Shown: one piece after another, positions 17,484-25,718 of the stretch | Layout of the letters: each line of letters begins with the position of its first letter | Position numbering within the stretch: position 1 is the stretch's first letter | Source: Fulvivirga marina | GTDB lineage: Bacteria > Bacteroidota > Bacteroidia > Cytophagales > Cyclobacteriaceae | Assembly: GCF_016775155.1 (NCBI RefSeq) | Contig: NZ_JAEUGD010000064.1 | Span: 319,430 to 383,429, forward strand | Direction: 5' to 3' | DNA: 64,000 bases | Notes under the pieces: generated by a model | The model's input: the letters and a program-made list of their open reading frames with translations, nothing else | Databases searched by the model: none | Told to the model about the DNA's origin: nothing | Program-made: the position numbers and the translations under genes

Positions 17484-20351
17484 ATGAAAACATTCCTACA
17501 ACAGGTAGCGCAGAAATTGGTAAAGGATCATGAGAACAGCCTGGAGTCTGTTACTGTGATCTTTCCTAACCGTAGGGCAGGTTTGTTTTTTCGAGAAAAT
17601 ATCAAAAAGCAAATCAGTAGCCCCATCTGGTCACCCAGGATACTTTCTTTTCAAGATTTTATAGCATACCAGTCGTCTTCCCAAATAGCGGATAAATTAT
17701 TTCTAACCCATCGGCTTTTTGAAGTTTACACCAAAATTATGAAGACGGGTGAGGGCTTCGACCGTTTTTATTACTGGGGCCAGATGCTGCTCAAGGATTT
17801 TGATGATATAGATAAATACCTTGTTAATCCGGAGAATTTGTATACCAACTTGAGCCGGCAAAAGCAGCTTGATCTAACTTTTGATTTTTTGCAACCTGAG
17901 CAGAAAGAGATTATCCAGCGGTTTTGGCAGGGCTTTGATAAAACTAAGTCTGAAGAGAAGGAACGGTTTGAATTTGTTTGGGATCGTTTATATAAGGTGT
18001 ACGCTAACTTTCAAAAGTCGCTGAAGGATGAAAACCTGGCTTATGAGGGTATGCAATACCGCTATGTAGCAGATAATGTGGACAAGCTGAATCTTAGGAA
18101 TATTGATGGTCCGGTGGTATTTGCGGGTTTTAATGCATTAAACCTGGCGGAAGAGAAAATCATCAGTTGGTTTATTAAAAACAGGCAGGCTAGTATAGTC
18201 TGGGATCTTGATGATTACTATATGCGGAACGGACATCAGGAGGCAGGTCATTTCTTAAGAACTTATAAAGAGACGAACACCTTTGCGTCATCTTTTCCGA
18301 AAGAGAACCCGCAGTATCTGGAGGGGGAGGAGAAACAGATTAATATTATAGGTGTACCTCAACATGTAGGGCAGGCAAAGGTTGTGGGGCAGAAGTTGGG
18401 AGAGCTCCTCCGCGATAATCCAGAGTTTGATCTTAGAAAAATTGCAGTAGTGTTGGCCGATGAGGCGCTGTTATTTCCTGTTCTACACTCTTTGCCCGAA
18501 GAGGTTGAGGCCATTAATGTCACCATGGGATTCCCTTTGGCATATGCTCCGGTCAATAGCTTGATTGAACATATTCTTGATCTTCAAAAATCCATTCGTA
18601 AAGACCCTGACGGGCATGTGCTATACAACTTCAAGCCAGTATTGGCAATCATCAAGCATCCGATGATTATGCCTCATAACCCAGAGGGACTGGAACGTCT
18701 AGCGGAGGATATTATTAAAAACAATAAGGTGTTTCTCACCAATGCGGATCTTATTGGAGAACCGGTGATTAAGAGCATATTTAAACCGGCAGAGGAAAAT
18801 CTCATTACCTATTTATCTGAGGTGTTGTTAGCGTTACATAGACTTTCAGAGAGGGAAGAAAATACCGTGGAGATTGAGTATATTCATCATTTTTATCAGA
18901 TACTCAACCGATATTCTGAGCTGTTGCAGGCGGTTGGTCAAAAAACTGACCTAGCCTCTTTCAGCAGGCTGTTCAAGCAGTTGGTCAGAACTGAGCGCCT
19001 TCCATTTACTGGTGAACCCTTGAAAGGGCTGCAGATTATGGGGGTGTTGGAAACGCGTAACCTTGATTTTGAGTATGTATTTGTATTGAGTATGAATGAG
19101 GATTTTTTCCCCTCCCAGGGGGGGAAACATTCTTTTGTACCATACAATCTCAGAAAGGCATATGGGCTACCCAATTATGATCAACAAGATGCCATATATG
19201 CTTACCTGTTCTACAGACTGCTTCAGAGGCCTAAAAACATAGAGCTATATTACAATACAGAAGGTAATGACCTGGGCGGAGAGGAGATGAGTCGTTTTTT
19301 GCAACAACTTATCCATGAATCAAACCTGGATATAAATATGCAGGTATTGGCTAACTATGCTGAGGTTGATGATACCAGGGTTATAGCCATTGAAAAGGAT
19401 GATCTGGTTATGCAGAGCCTGTCCAGGTTCTTGGAGACAGCGCAACACCCTCCATTGAAAAGGCTTTCTCCGTCTGCATTAAATACCTATCTAGATTGCA
19501 GGTTGATGTTCTATTTTCGCTATGTAGCAGACCTTTATGAACAGGATGACATGGATGAGGATGTAGATGCCAGGTCACTGGGTAATGTACTTCACTATGC
19601 TATGGAGGTTCTGTATTTGGATTATCTGAGCGAAGTTGGAGATGGACCAGTCATTGAAAAAGCAGATATCAAAAACCTCAAAAAGAGAATTGATGATGCG
19701 GCTGTTAAAGCATTCAGGCAACAGTTTGCTGTTAGTGCTGAACGTAAATTTTATTTTGAGGGGAAAAACATCATAGCTAAGGAAATTATAAAGGATTTCA
19801 TGAAGAGTATACTTAAACTGGATGAGCAATATGTTCCATTTGAGTTTATTGGTGCTGAACAGAAGTATGAACTGGATTTTGAAATTGATCATGATATTAG
19901 TGGAGAGTCTACACCAATTAAGGTTGGATTAAGAGGTACTATAGATCGGCTGGATAAGAAGAATGGTAAAGTCAGACTGATTGATTATAAGACAGGTCAG
20001 GATAAGCACCTTTTTGAAAGTATTGAGGAACTCTTTGATAGGAAAAAGAAAAACAAGGCAGCATTTCAAACCTTTTATTACGCATTGCTTTACCAGTATA
20101 AAAAGGAACCTACGGATCTGATGGTGCCTGCCGTGTTCAATAAAGATGCCTTGTTTTTGGGTGAAGATGTTATGCTCAAGCATAAGACCATGGGCATGGT
20201 TGATAACGCTGCAATTTTTCTGGATGAATATACGACACAACTCAAAGCTTTGATTGGAGAGATATTTGATCTGTCAACACCTTTTAATCAGACTGATGAT
20301 GAGGCGAAGTGTAAGTTCTGTGCGTATTCAGGAATCTGTGAAAGAGGGTAG
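17484..20351 (+). CDS. AddB-like PD-(D/E)XK nuclease with iron-sulfur cysteines
   Basis: A 955-residue partner of the AddA-like protein in end resection. The N-terminus (VTVIFPNRRAGLFFRENI) resembles the inactivated helicase domain of AddB-type proteins. The C-terminal nuclease shows VRLIDYKTGQ. Four cysteines in the AddB arrangement, C672 (YLDCRLMFYFRYV) and C943/C946/C952 (CKFCAYSGIC), should hold a 4Fe-4S cluster that staples the nuclease fold. It ends in front of a terminator. The unusual 487-nt gap from the AddA-like gene is explained by the GIY-YIG insertion. Confidence 0.88.
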   Translation: MKTFLQQVAQKLVKDHENSLESVTVIFPNRRAGLFFRENIKKQISSPIWSPRILSFQDFIAYQSSSQIADKLFLTHRLFEVYTKIMKTGEGFDRFYYWGQMLLKDFDDIDKYLVNPENLYTNLSRQKQLDLTFDFLQPEQKEIIQRFWQGFDKTKSEEKERFEFVWDRLYKVYANFQKSLKDENLAYEGMQYRYVADNVDKLNLRNIDGPVVFAGFNALNLAEEKIISWFIKNRQASIVWDLDDYYMRNGHQEAGHFLRTYKETNTFASSFPKENPQYLEGEEKQINIIGVPQHVGQAKVVGQKLGELLRDNPEFDLRKIAVVLADEALLFPVLHSLPEEVEAINVTMGFPLAYAPVNSLIEHILDLQKSIRKDPDGHVLYNFKPVLAIIKHPMIMPHNPEGLERLAEDIIKNNKVFLTNADLIGEPVIKSIFKPAEENLITYLSEVLLALHRLSEREENTVEIEYIHHFYQILNRYSELLQAVGQKTDLASFSRLFKQLVRTERLPFTGEPLKGLQIMGVLETRNLDFEYVFVLSMNEDFFPSQGGKHSFVPYNLRKAYGLPNYDQQDAIYAYLFYRLLQRPKNIELYYNTEGNDLGGEEMSRFLQQLIHESNLDINMQVLANYAEVDDTRVIAIEKDDLVMQSLSRFLETAQHPPLKRLSPSALNTYLDCRLMFYFRYVADLYEQDDMDEDVDARSLGNVLHYAMEVLYLDYLSEVGDGPVIEKADIKNLKKRIDDAAVKAFRQQFAVSAERKFYFEGKNIIAKEIIKDFMKSILKLDEQYVPFEFIGAEQKYELDFEIDHDISGESTPIKVGLRGTIDRLDKKNGKVRLIDYKTGQDKHLFESIEELFDRKKKNKAAFQTFYYALLYQYKKEPTDLMVPAVFNKDALFLGEDVMLKHKTMGMVDNAAIFLDEYTTQLKALIGEIFDLSTPFNQTDDEAKCKFCAYSGICERG

Positions 20352-20364
20352 TTAGATGATAAAT

Positions 20365-20404
20365 AAAAAGGCCATCTGAGCTAAATGCTTGGGATGACCT
20401 CTTT
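20365..20404. terminator. Terminator between the AddB-like and peroxiredoxin genes
   Basis: Imperfect 12-bp hairpin, AAAAAGGCCATC with GATGACCTCTTT (10 of 12 pair). It is A-rich on the left, giving a U-run for minus-strand transcripts from the peroxiredoxin gene. Confidence 0.6.
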
Positions 20405-20423
20405 ATTGACTTATTATGCTGAA

Positions 20424-21059
20424 TTATAAATTGGGTTGAGGAGTAGTTCTCAAATATGGTTTTATTACCTTATGTCCTTTAGGGAATTTTTCAGGTATTT
20501 CAGCATCTGTAATAGCAGGTGCTATAACTACATCTTCACCATGCTTCCAGTTAGCAGGTGTAGCCACACTGTAATCGGCGGTAAGCTGTAGAGAGTCAAT
20601 CACTCTTAACAGTTCATCAAAATTTCTACCTGTAGAAGCAGGGTAGGTAATGATCAGTTTTATTTTCTTATCAGGATCAATGATGAATACCGATCTCACT
20701 GTTAAGTTACTGTCAGCGTTGGGGTGAATCATGTCATAAAGCGTTGAAACTTCACGTTTTGGGTCGGCAATGATCGGGAAATTTACTGTGGTGTTTTGCG
20801 TTTCATTGATATCTTTGATCCAGCCCTGATGAGACTCTACATCATCAACACTCAATGCCAGAACTTTTACGTTCCTTTTTGCAAATTCATCTTTAAGCTT
20901 AGCTGTTGTGCCTAGTTCAGTAGTACAAACCGGTGTATAGTCAGCTGGGTGAGAAAATAACAAACCCCAGCTGTCGCCCAGCCAGTCGTGAAAGCTTATC
21001 TTTCCTTCTGAGGTTTCTGCTGTAAAATCAGGTGCTATGTCGCCTAATCTAAGTGCCAT
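20424..21059 (-). CDS. 1-Cys peroxiredoxin (Prx6 family)
   Basis: A 211-residue thiol peroxidase that reduces H2O2 and organic hydroperoxides. The peroxidatic Cys is C45 in HPADYTPVCTTELG. It is the only cysteine in the protein, which together with the long C-terminal extension (KWKHG...FPKGHKVIKPYLR style) marks the Prx6 type that needs an external reductant. Thioredoxin is encoded 4 kb away. The gene is monocistronic. Confidence 0.92.
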   Translation of the reverse strand: MALRLGDIAPDFTAETSEGKISFHDWLGDSWGLLFSHPADYTPVCTTELGTTAKLKDEFAKRNVKVLALSVDDVESHQGWIKDINETQNTTVNFPIIADPKREVSTLYDMIHPNADSNLTVRSVFIIDPDKKIKLIITYPASTGRNFDELLRVIDSLQLTADYSVATPANWKHGEDVVIAPAITDAEIPEKFPKGHKVIKPYLRTTPQPNL

Positions 21060-21170
21060 AATTGTAAGTTGTTTTAGTTGATTTTTGATTTACTTATATC
21101 CTTTATCTAACGGAATTAACTATAATTTGTTGAATGAAACAAGGGGCTTGTTGCCTATCTGAAGAGTAGT

Positions 21171-21587
21171 TCAATAGTACTTTTTTCTCATGTACCGTAC
21201 CGAGCTGTTTATCAGTTCTTTGAGTACGTTGAGATCAATGTCTTCCAGTCTCTTTATGTAGAGGCATGATTTTCCGGTCTTGTATTTGCCAAGCTTTTGC
21301 AACAGTTCCTCGTATTTTGAAAACCCAGCCATGATGTATAACGTGAGAGCTTGTTTGCGAGGTGAGAAGCCCGTAATGAACCAATCCCCTTCGCGTCCGC
21401 TGTTATATTTGTAATGGTAATGATCAAAACCAATAATGCTACTTCCCCACATCTTAGGCTCTGTGTCCGTGATTCCCTTCATTAAATGCAAAACCTTGAA
21501 GCTGTCCCTTCTTCTTTGCTCGTCTTTAACGGAATTTATGAAATTCTCTACGTTTTCCTCATTTAGTTTGGTTTTTAGCTCGGCCAT
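21171..21587 (-). CDS. DUF1801 domain protein
   Basis: A 138-residue YdhG-like protein. The fold signature is recognisable in PKMWGSSIIGFDHYHYKY, WFITGFSPRKQALTLYIM and KTGKSCLYIKRLEDID. The domain is related to the frataxin-like fold and its biochemical role is not established. It appears to be a single gene. Confidence 0.78.
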   Translation of the reverse strand: MAELKTKLNEENVENFINSVKDEQRRRDSFKVLHLMKGITDTEPKMWGSSIIGFDHYHYKYNSGREGDWFITGFSPRKQALTLYIMAGFSKYEELLQKLGKYKTGKSCLYIKRLEDIDLNVLKELINSSVRYMRKKYY

Positions 21588-21674
21588 GGGCTGGGGTTTA
21601 GGTTGGGATTCTGAATAATCAAAATATCATTATTCAATTTATGATACAACCTCACAAACGATTAATTTTAATCT

Positions 21675-22058
21675 ATGTCATGGCTCGAGACTAAGGATAT
21701 TGCTTTTACAATCTTTCATATCGGGATAACACTGTTTAACCTTTTCGGCTGGTTTTTTTATGAACTGCGCCGACTTCACCTGTTATCTGTGTTGATAACA
21801 CTTATGTCATGGCTACTACTGGGCCTTTTTTATGGGTTTGGTTACTGCTTTTTGACGGACTGGCACTGGGATGTAAAAAGAAAGCTTGGGGAGACAGGGC
21901 TTCCCTCCTCATTTGTTAAGTACTACCTCGACATGCTTTTTAATGCCGATATTCCAGCCTCGCTAGTTGATAGCATTACCGTGGTAGGGTTAGTCGCTGC
22001 AGTCGTCATGACGGTGCTCAAAAACCGCGACCTGTTTAAGAAGTGTTTCGGGCACTAG
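21675..22058 (+). CDS. Small integral membrane protein, DUF2784-like
   Basis: A 127-residue protein with about four hydrophobic segments (near 11-28, 36-57, 100-116). The family-like motif CFLTDWHWDVKRKLGE follows the second helix. This CxLT-x-W pattern and the length suggest DUF2784, whose function is unknown. Its 3' end overlaps the end of the convergent transporter gene by 23 nt. Confidence 0.65.
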   Translation: MSWLETKDIAFTIFHIGITLFNLFGWFFYELRRLHLLSVLITLMSWLLLGLFYGFGYCFLTDWHWDVKRKLGETGLPSSFVKYYLDMLFNADIPASLVDSITVVGLVAAVVMTVLKNRDLFKKCFGH

Positions 22059-22917
22059 ATGAATAAGATCTTATACTTTCTATTACTACCGTAGTCAATA
22101 TTAAAGCTCCTCCTATTATAGTATTCCATTGAGGAATTTCGTGGAGGAATATCATGCCTATAATAATTCCATAAATAGGCTGACTGCTACTGATTATACT
22201 TGCGGTACTTACACTAAAGTGTTTAAGACCCATTATAAACATAGTGTGTCCGATAGCAGTAGTTACCAAAGCTAATGTAATTACGGCAGGCCATTGTTCG
22301 GTTATACCTGAGGAGTCGTATAAGAATAGTACAGGGACAAACAGTACCATGGCTATGAGTAGTTGGTAAAACATTAACGTTGATCCTTGGTATCGGGCTA
22401 CTTTTTTCTTAAGCAGAATGTTGCGGAGGGCATATAGCAGGGAGGAAACTAACCCAAAAAGGATGCCTTGAACGTAACTGTTCTCCATATCAAAATCCGG
22501 GGCAAGTAGGTAGATGCCTACAAGAGCCAGAGCACCCAGGCCGATATGCCAAAAATTGAATTTTGACTTGAGGAGTATAGGCTCTAGAAATGCCGTGAAT
22601 ACAGGATAGGTAAAAAGAGAAAGCATACCAATGGCTACATTGGATAAATGCAGGGCATAAAAATAAGTGACCCAATGGCCACCTAGCAGTGCTGCCGCGG
22701 TAATGATAGAGAAACCATCATGTGCCAGATTTATAGACAGATTAATCTTTTTCCAACGACAGAAAATATATAAGAATATGGCCGCCAACAAACATCTCCA
22801 CCAGATAGTGACGGGAGGTGGCAGAGCGATGTATCTGCCCAAAGAACCAGATGTACTCATCAGGATCATGGCGAGGTTAAGGTCTATCACATGGCGAAAG
22901 TGTGTGGTTTGTTTCAA
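22036..22917 (-). CDS. EamA/DMT-family transporter
   Basis: Inner-membrane drug/metabolite-type permease with about ten helices and two EamA repeats, 293 residues from the chosen start. The frame stays open to an ATG at 23061, but that start would add a hydrophilic, atypical 48-residue leader and would overlap the divergent zinc-ribbon gene. A textbook promoter lies inside that leader (22941-22971). The start is therefore placed at the TTG at 22917 (GTG at 22890 is the alternative), just before the conserved first helix DLNLAMILMSTSGSLGRYI. The substrate is unknown. Confidence 0.82.
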   Translation of the reverse strand: MKQTTHFRHVIDLNLAMILMSTSGSLGRYIALPPPVTIWWRCLLAAIFLYIFCRWKKINLSINLAHDGFSIITAAALLGGHWVTYFYALHLSNVAIGMLSLFTYPVFTAFLEPILLKSKFNFWHIGLGALALVGIYLLAPDFDMENSYVQGILFGLVSSLLYALRNILLKKKVARYQGSTLMFYQLLIAMVLFVPVLFLYDSSGITEQWPAVITLALVTTAIGHTMFIMGLKHFSVSTASIISSSQPIYGIIIGMIFLHEIPQWNTIIGGALILTTVVIESIRSYSSSARNTS

Positions 22918-22940
22918 AGGCTTTCTGGTCAGATAAGTGC

Positions 22941-22971
22941 CAAAAATATGAGTTAGATACTTGAATACAAA
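22941..22971 (-). promoter_or_regulatory. Promoter of the EamA transporter gene
   Basis: Read on the minus strand: TTTG (complement of 22968-22971), 19 nt, TATTTTTG (complement of 22941-22948). Both boxes match the Bacteroidota consensus exactly. Confidence 0.7.
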
Positions 22972-23036
22972 GTGTGTAAACTTATGATCATTGCAGATGG
23001 GCTTATTATATTTATGAAATACTAATATTTGGTTGT

Positions 23037-23192
23037 ATGAAAAAGAAAGAATGCCCCTCATGCGCTATGGAGATAGATGCTGATTGTAAGGTTTGTCCTA
23101 TTTGCGGATATGAATTCCCCAGTTTCAGTAAAGGGATAAAATGGGTAGCTATTCTGTTAGTGCTGCTATTTTTACTCTTTTTTATTCTGTAA
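23037..23192 (+). CDS. Small zinc-ribbon membrane protein
   Basis: A 51-residue protein: MKKKECPSCAMEIDADCKVCP, continuing ICGYEFPSF, with two CxxC knuckles (CPSC and CPIC), then one C-terminal membrane helix (WVAILLVLLFLLFFIL). Such tail-anchored zinc ribbons are common in Bacteroidota but their role is unknown. It lies divergently from the EamA gene and about 100 nt before the MscS gene on the same strand. Confidence 0.75.
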   Translation: MKKKECPSCAMEIDADCKVCPICGYEFPSFSKGIKWVAILLVLLFLLFFIL

Positions 23193-23297
23193 ATAGATGG
23201 AAAACATTCATTTAAGCTATTACTTTTGTTTATAATAAGCCATTTTGTAATGTGTTATTCTTTTAGCCGTTGCCTGGCTGCATAACAAAAAAATAAT

Positions 23298-24215
23298 GTG
23301 GAAATAATTGACTGGGTAAAAGAGCACTGGGGTATTGACCAGGAAATTCAAGAGAAGATATTTTTTTCGCTGCTTGCTATCATTGTGTTGATATTTATGC
23401 GAGAGCTGCTTTTGAGGATTGTTTTCTGGCGCATTAAGGCTGTAAAACAGCGCTATAAATGGAAAAATGGTGTTCGGTATATCTTTGTCTTCTTAAGTTT
23501 AGTGATCATCAGCACTATTTGGATTGATGAGTTTCACTCTTTTGCTACTTTTTTCGGATTGATTTCTGCAGGTATCGCCGTAGCCCTAAAAGATCCGATC
23601 GTGAATCTGGCAGGGTGGTTATTTCTGATGATCAGACGACCTTTTGAAGTGGGGGATCGGATACAGATTATGGATTTTGCAGGAGATGTAATAGATATCA
23701 GGGCCTTTCAGTTTACGCTCAATGAAATAGGAAATTGGGTAGAAGCTGATCAAAGCACGGGGAGGATAGTTCATATACCAAATGGCAAAGTTTTTTCTGA
23801 GGCACAGTTTAACTACCATCAGGGGTTCAGTAACATCTGGAATGAGATCTGTGTAGTGGTAACCTTTGAAAGCGATTGGCAAAAGGCAAAGGATATTTTA
23901 AACAGTGTGATGCAAAAACACACTAAAAACCTGACTAAGTCGGCTCAAAAAAAGCTTCTTGAAGCTTCTAAAAAGTTTATGATATTTTATAATACTTTAA
24001 CGCCAGTTATTTATACCAAGGTGAAGGATCATGGGGTTGCCTTAACTATGCGCTACCTCTGTCTTCCCAAAAAAAGACGCTCTACGGAACATGCCATCTG
24101 GGAGGAAATTTTAATAGAGTTCAGTAAACATGACGACATAGATTTTGCATACCCTACACAACGTATCTACTATAACAAAACTGAAGGCAAACAGGCGTCA
24201 AAGCATGGGAAATAG
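23298..24215 (+). CDS. MscS-family mechanosensitive ion channel
   Basis: A 305-residue channel for release of osmolytes on hypo-osmotic shock. Two to three N-terminal helices are followed by the pore-lining helix and beta-domain signature (FFGLISAGIAVALKDPIVN, then GWLFLMIRRPFEVGDRIQI). The cytosolic vestibule domain reads VHIPNGKVFSEAQFNY. The GTG at 23298 is the start; the ATG overlapping it by one base is out of frame and stops immediately. Confidence 0.9.
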   Translation: MEIIDWVKEHWGIDQEIQEKIFFSLLAIIVLIFMRELLLRIVFWRIKAVKQRYKWKNGVRYIFVFLSLVIISTIWIDEFHSFATFFGLISAGIAVALKDPIVNLAGWLFLMIRRPFEVGDRIQIMDFAGDVIDIRAFQFTLNEIGNWVEADQSTGRIVHIPNGKVFSEAQFNYHQGFSNIWNEICVVVTFESDWQKAKDILNSVMQKHTKNLTKSAQKKLLEASKKFMIFYNTLTPVIYTKVKDHGVALTMRYLCLPKKRRSTEHAIWEEILIEFSKHDDIDFAYPTQRIYYNKTEGKQASKHGK

Positions 24216-24257
24216 CTACCCGTAGATTGTAGAGTCAGATTTAAAATTGATATAACT

Positions 24258-24695
24258 ATGCCAATAAATCAAAATATAAAAGTAACAGCAGATGCTGTAG
24301 TATTCGGTTCCGGGGAAAATGGAGAAAGATATCTGCTATTGATACAACGCAAAAATGAGCCATTCAGGGAAAACTGGGCTTTTCCTGGTGGCTTTGTAGA
24401 GGATGATGAAGACCTGAATATTGCAGCGGCACGCGAACTGGAAGAAGAGACCGGGCTGAATTTGCCCCCTGAAGACTTTGTTCAGTTGGGAGCCTGGGGT
24501 AAGCCTGGCCGAGATCCAAGAGGGAGAACCGTTACTGTTGCGTTTATGATTAAAGCTGATATGAGTGGCCAGGAGGTAAATGCTGCTGATGATGCCAAAG
24601 CGGTTAAGTGGTGGCCAGTTGCTGATCTTCCTACATTAGCATTTGATCACCATGATATACTAGAGGAGGCACTGGGCTTATATAATGAGCAATAA
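24258..24695 (+). CDS. Nudix hydrolase
   Basis: A 145-residue pyrophosphohydrolase. The Nudix box is complete: G45, E51, then R59 E60 L61 E62 E63 E64 T65 G66 (RELEEETGL). The sequence AFPGGFVEDDE precedes it. Members with this pattern act on ADP-ribose or related dinucleotides, but the substrate is not readable here. A hairpin terminator follows within 2 nt of the stop. Confidence 0.92.
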   Translation: MPINQNIKVTADAVVFGSGENGERYLLLIQRKNEPFRENWAFPGGFVEDDEDLNIAAARELEEETGLNLPPEDFVQLGAWGKPGRDPRGRTVTVAFMIKADMSGQEVNAADDAKAVKWWPVADLPTLAFDHHDILEEALGLYNEQ

Positions 24696-24696
24696 A

Positions 24697-24724
24697 AAAG
24701 TGGATGCTTTTAAGCATCCACTTT
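24697..24724. terminator. Terminator shared by the Nudix and thioredoxin genes
   Basis: Perfect 13-bp stem AAAGTGGATGCTT / AAGCATCCACTTT around a TT loop. The A-run on the left gives a strong U-run for minus-strand (trxA) transcripts. Confidence 0.8.
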
Positions 24725-24750
24725 AAGTTCCTTTAAGCTTAAGTTTATGA

Positions 24751-25074
24751 TTAGGCTATCTGGGCATCAAGCTTTTGAGACAATACACCTTTAGGTACAG
24801 CGCCTACTTGCTTATCTACGATCTCACCACCTTTGAATACCAAAAGGGTAGGTATGCTTCTGATACCGAACTTAGCAGAAACGTTAGGGTTTTCGTCCAC
24901 ATTTACTTTTCCAATCACAGCTTTACCGTCATAATCTCCTGCTAATTCTTCAACAACAGGTCCGATCATTTTACAAGGTCCACACCATTCTGCCCAAAAA
25001 TCTACTAGAACCGGCTTGTCGCCATTGATGATCTCTTCAAAATTTGAGTCGGTGATTTCAATTGCTTTGCTCAT
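24751..25074 (-). CDS. trxA: Thioredoxin
   Basis: A 107-residue cytosolic disulfide reductase with the active site WCGPCK (C31/C34) in DFWAEWCGPCKMIGP and the cis-proline region IRSIPTLLVF. A standard housekeeping thioredoxin. It is a candidate reductant for the 1-Cys peroxiredoxin encoded 4 kb upstream, though 1-Cys enzymes may use other donors. Confidence 0.96.
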   Translation of the reverse strand: MSKAIEITDSNFEEIINGDKPVLVDFWAEWCGPCKMIGPVVEELAGDYDGKAVIGKVNVDENPNVSAKFGIRSIPTLLVFKGGEIVDKQVGAVPKGVLSQKLDAQIA

Positions 25075-25128
25075 TATATTAGTATTTATAAATATTAAAA
25101 CTTTTTATCTTCCGATATTGATCCAACG

Positions 25129-25160
25129 CAAATATAACGTTTTTTGTTTCCAGTGATAAA
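25129..25160 (-). promoter_or_regulatory. Promoter of trxA
   Basis: On the minus strand: TTTA (complement of 25157-25160), 20 nt, TATATTTG (complement of 25129-25136). Exact -7 box, one mismatch in -33. Confidence 0.55.
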
Positions 25161-25718
25161 CGCGTGATTCATAATTATTATCAATTGTCTCATAGGTGAT
25201 AGTTATGATAGGACTAACTGCCTGACGCAAGGCACTTTCGCATATTGAAAATAGGAAGATCACAATCTAATATGTTCACTGTTAATGTTCTTTATTTGAT
25301 TAAATCACTGATGGACTTAATTTTTATTGAGTTCTTTTTAAAAGCATCAACCAATTTTAACCCAATTTTATTATTTAAAGAATTTAATATGACATTGCCC
25401 TCAGAAATTTCAGGATGGCTCAATACAATTCCCCTAGTCAGAGATTGAAGTTCTCCAAATCGATCTTCACCCTCTCTTACAAAATTATTTGGCACTTTAC
25501 TGGGGTTGACCCATATCTGAGAGCTTTGATTTTAATCATTGGTCTCGGTTTTGAGTATTGATTTATGTGCCCAATCTAATGAAATTTTTTTGTAGCACCT
25601 TGTAGAGCGGAGCGGTGGGTAAGTGGATAGGTGGGAACCATCAGCCCATGTTGGTAGTACTCTGTCATATTTTATATTCCCCACTCCGCATTACTTCTTT
25701 AATAAACTTATTAATTTA
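25137..25718. other. Low-coding stretch between trxA and the permease
   Basis: Apart from the trxA -33 region and the decayed minus-strand frame, this stretch has no convincing gene, RNA or terminator. A purine-rich patch near 25605-25640 is not a tRNA, since no acceptor stem or anticodon loop can be drawn. Confidence 0.5.
25292..25590 (-). pseudogene. Decayed minus-strand reading frame, family unknown
   Basis: The frame from about 25534 down to 25292 reads NQSSQIWVNPSKVPNNF, then VREGEDRFGELQSLTRGIVL and SHPEISEGNVILNSL, ending at a stop. It is clearly protein-like, with conserved-looking W, P and charged spacing. It has no good start: a TAA lies directly upstream. A second frame just upstream (about 25590-25530) reads GHINQYSKPRPMIKIKAL and would join by a one-base shift. 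This looks like the tail of a gene broken by a frameshift and 5' loss. I do not recognise the family. Confidence 0.35.

Noticed and set aside
25605-25645. Purine-rich GGAGCGGTGGGTAAGTGG patch, partly echoed near 26908
   Set aside because: No tRNA, hairpin or clear direct repeat can be built; the resemblance between the two sites is short and broken.
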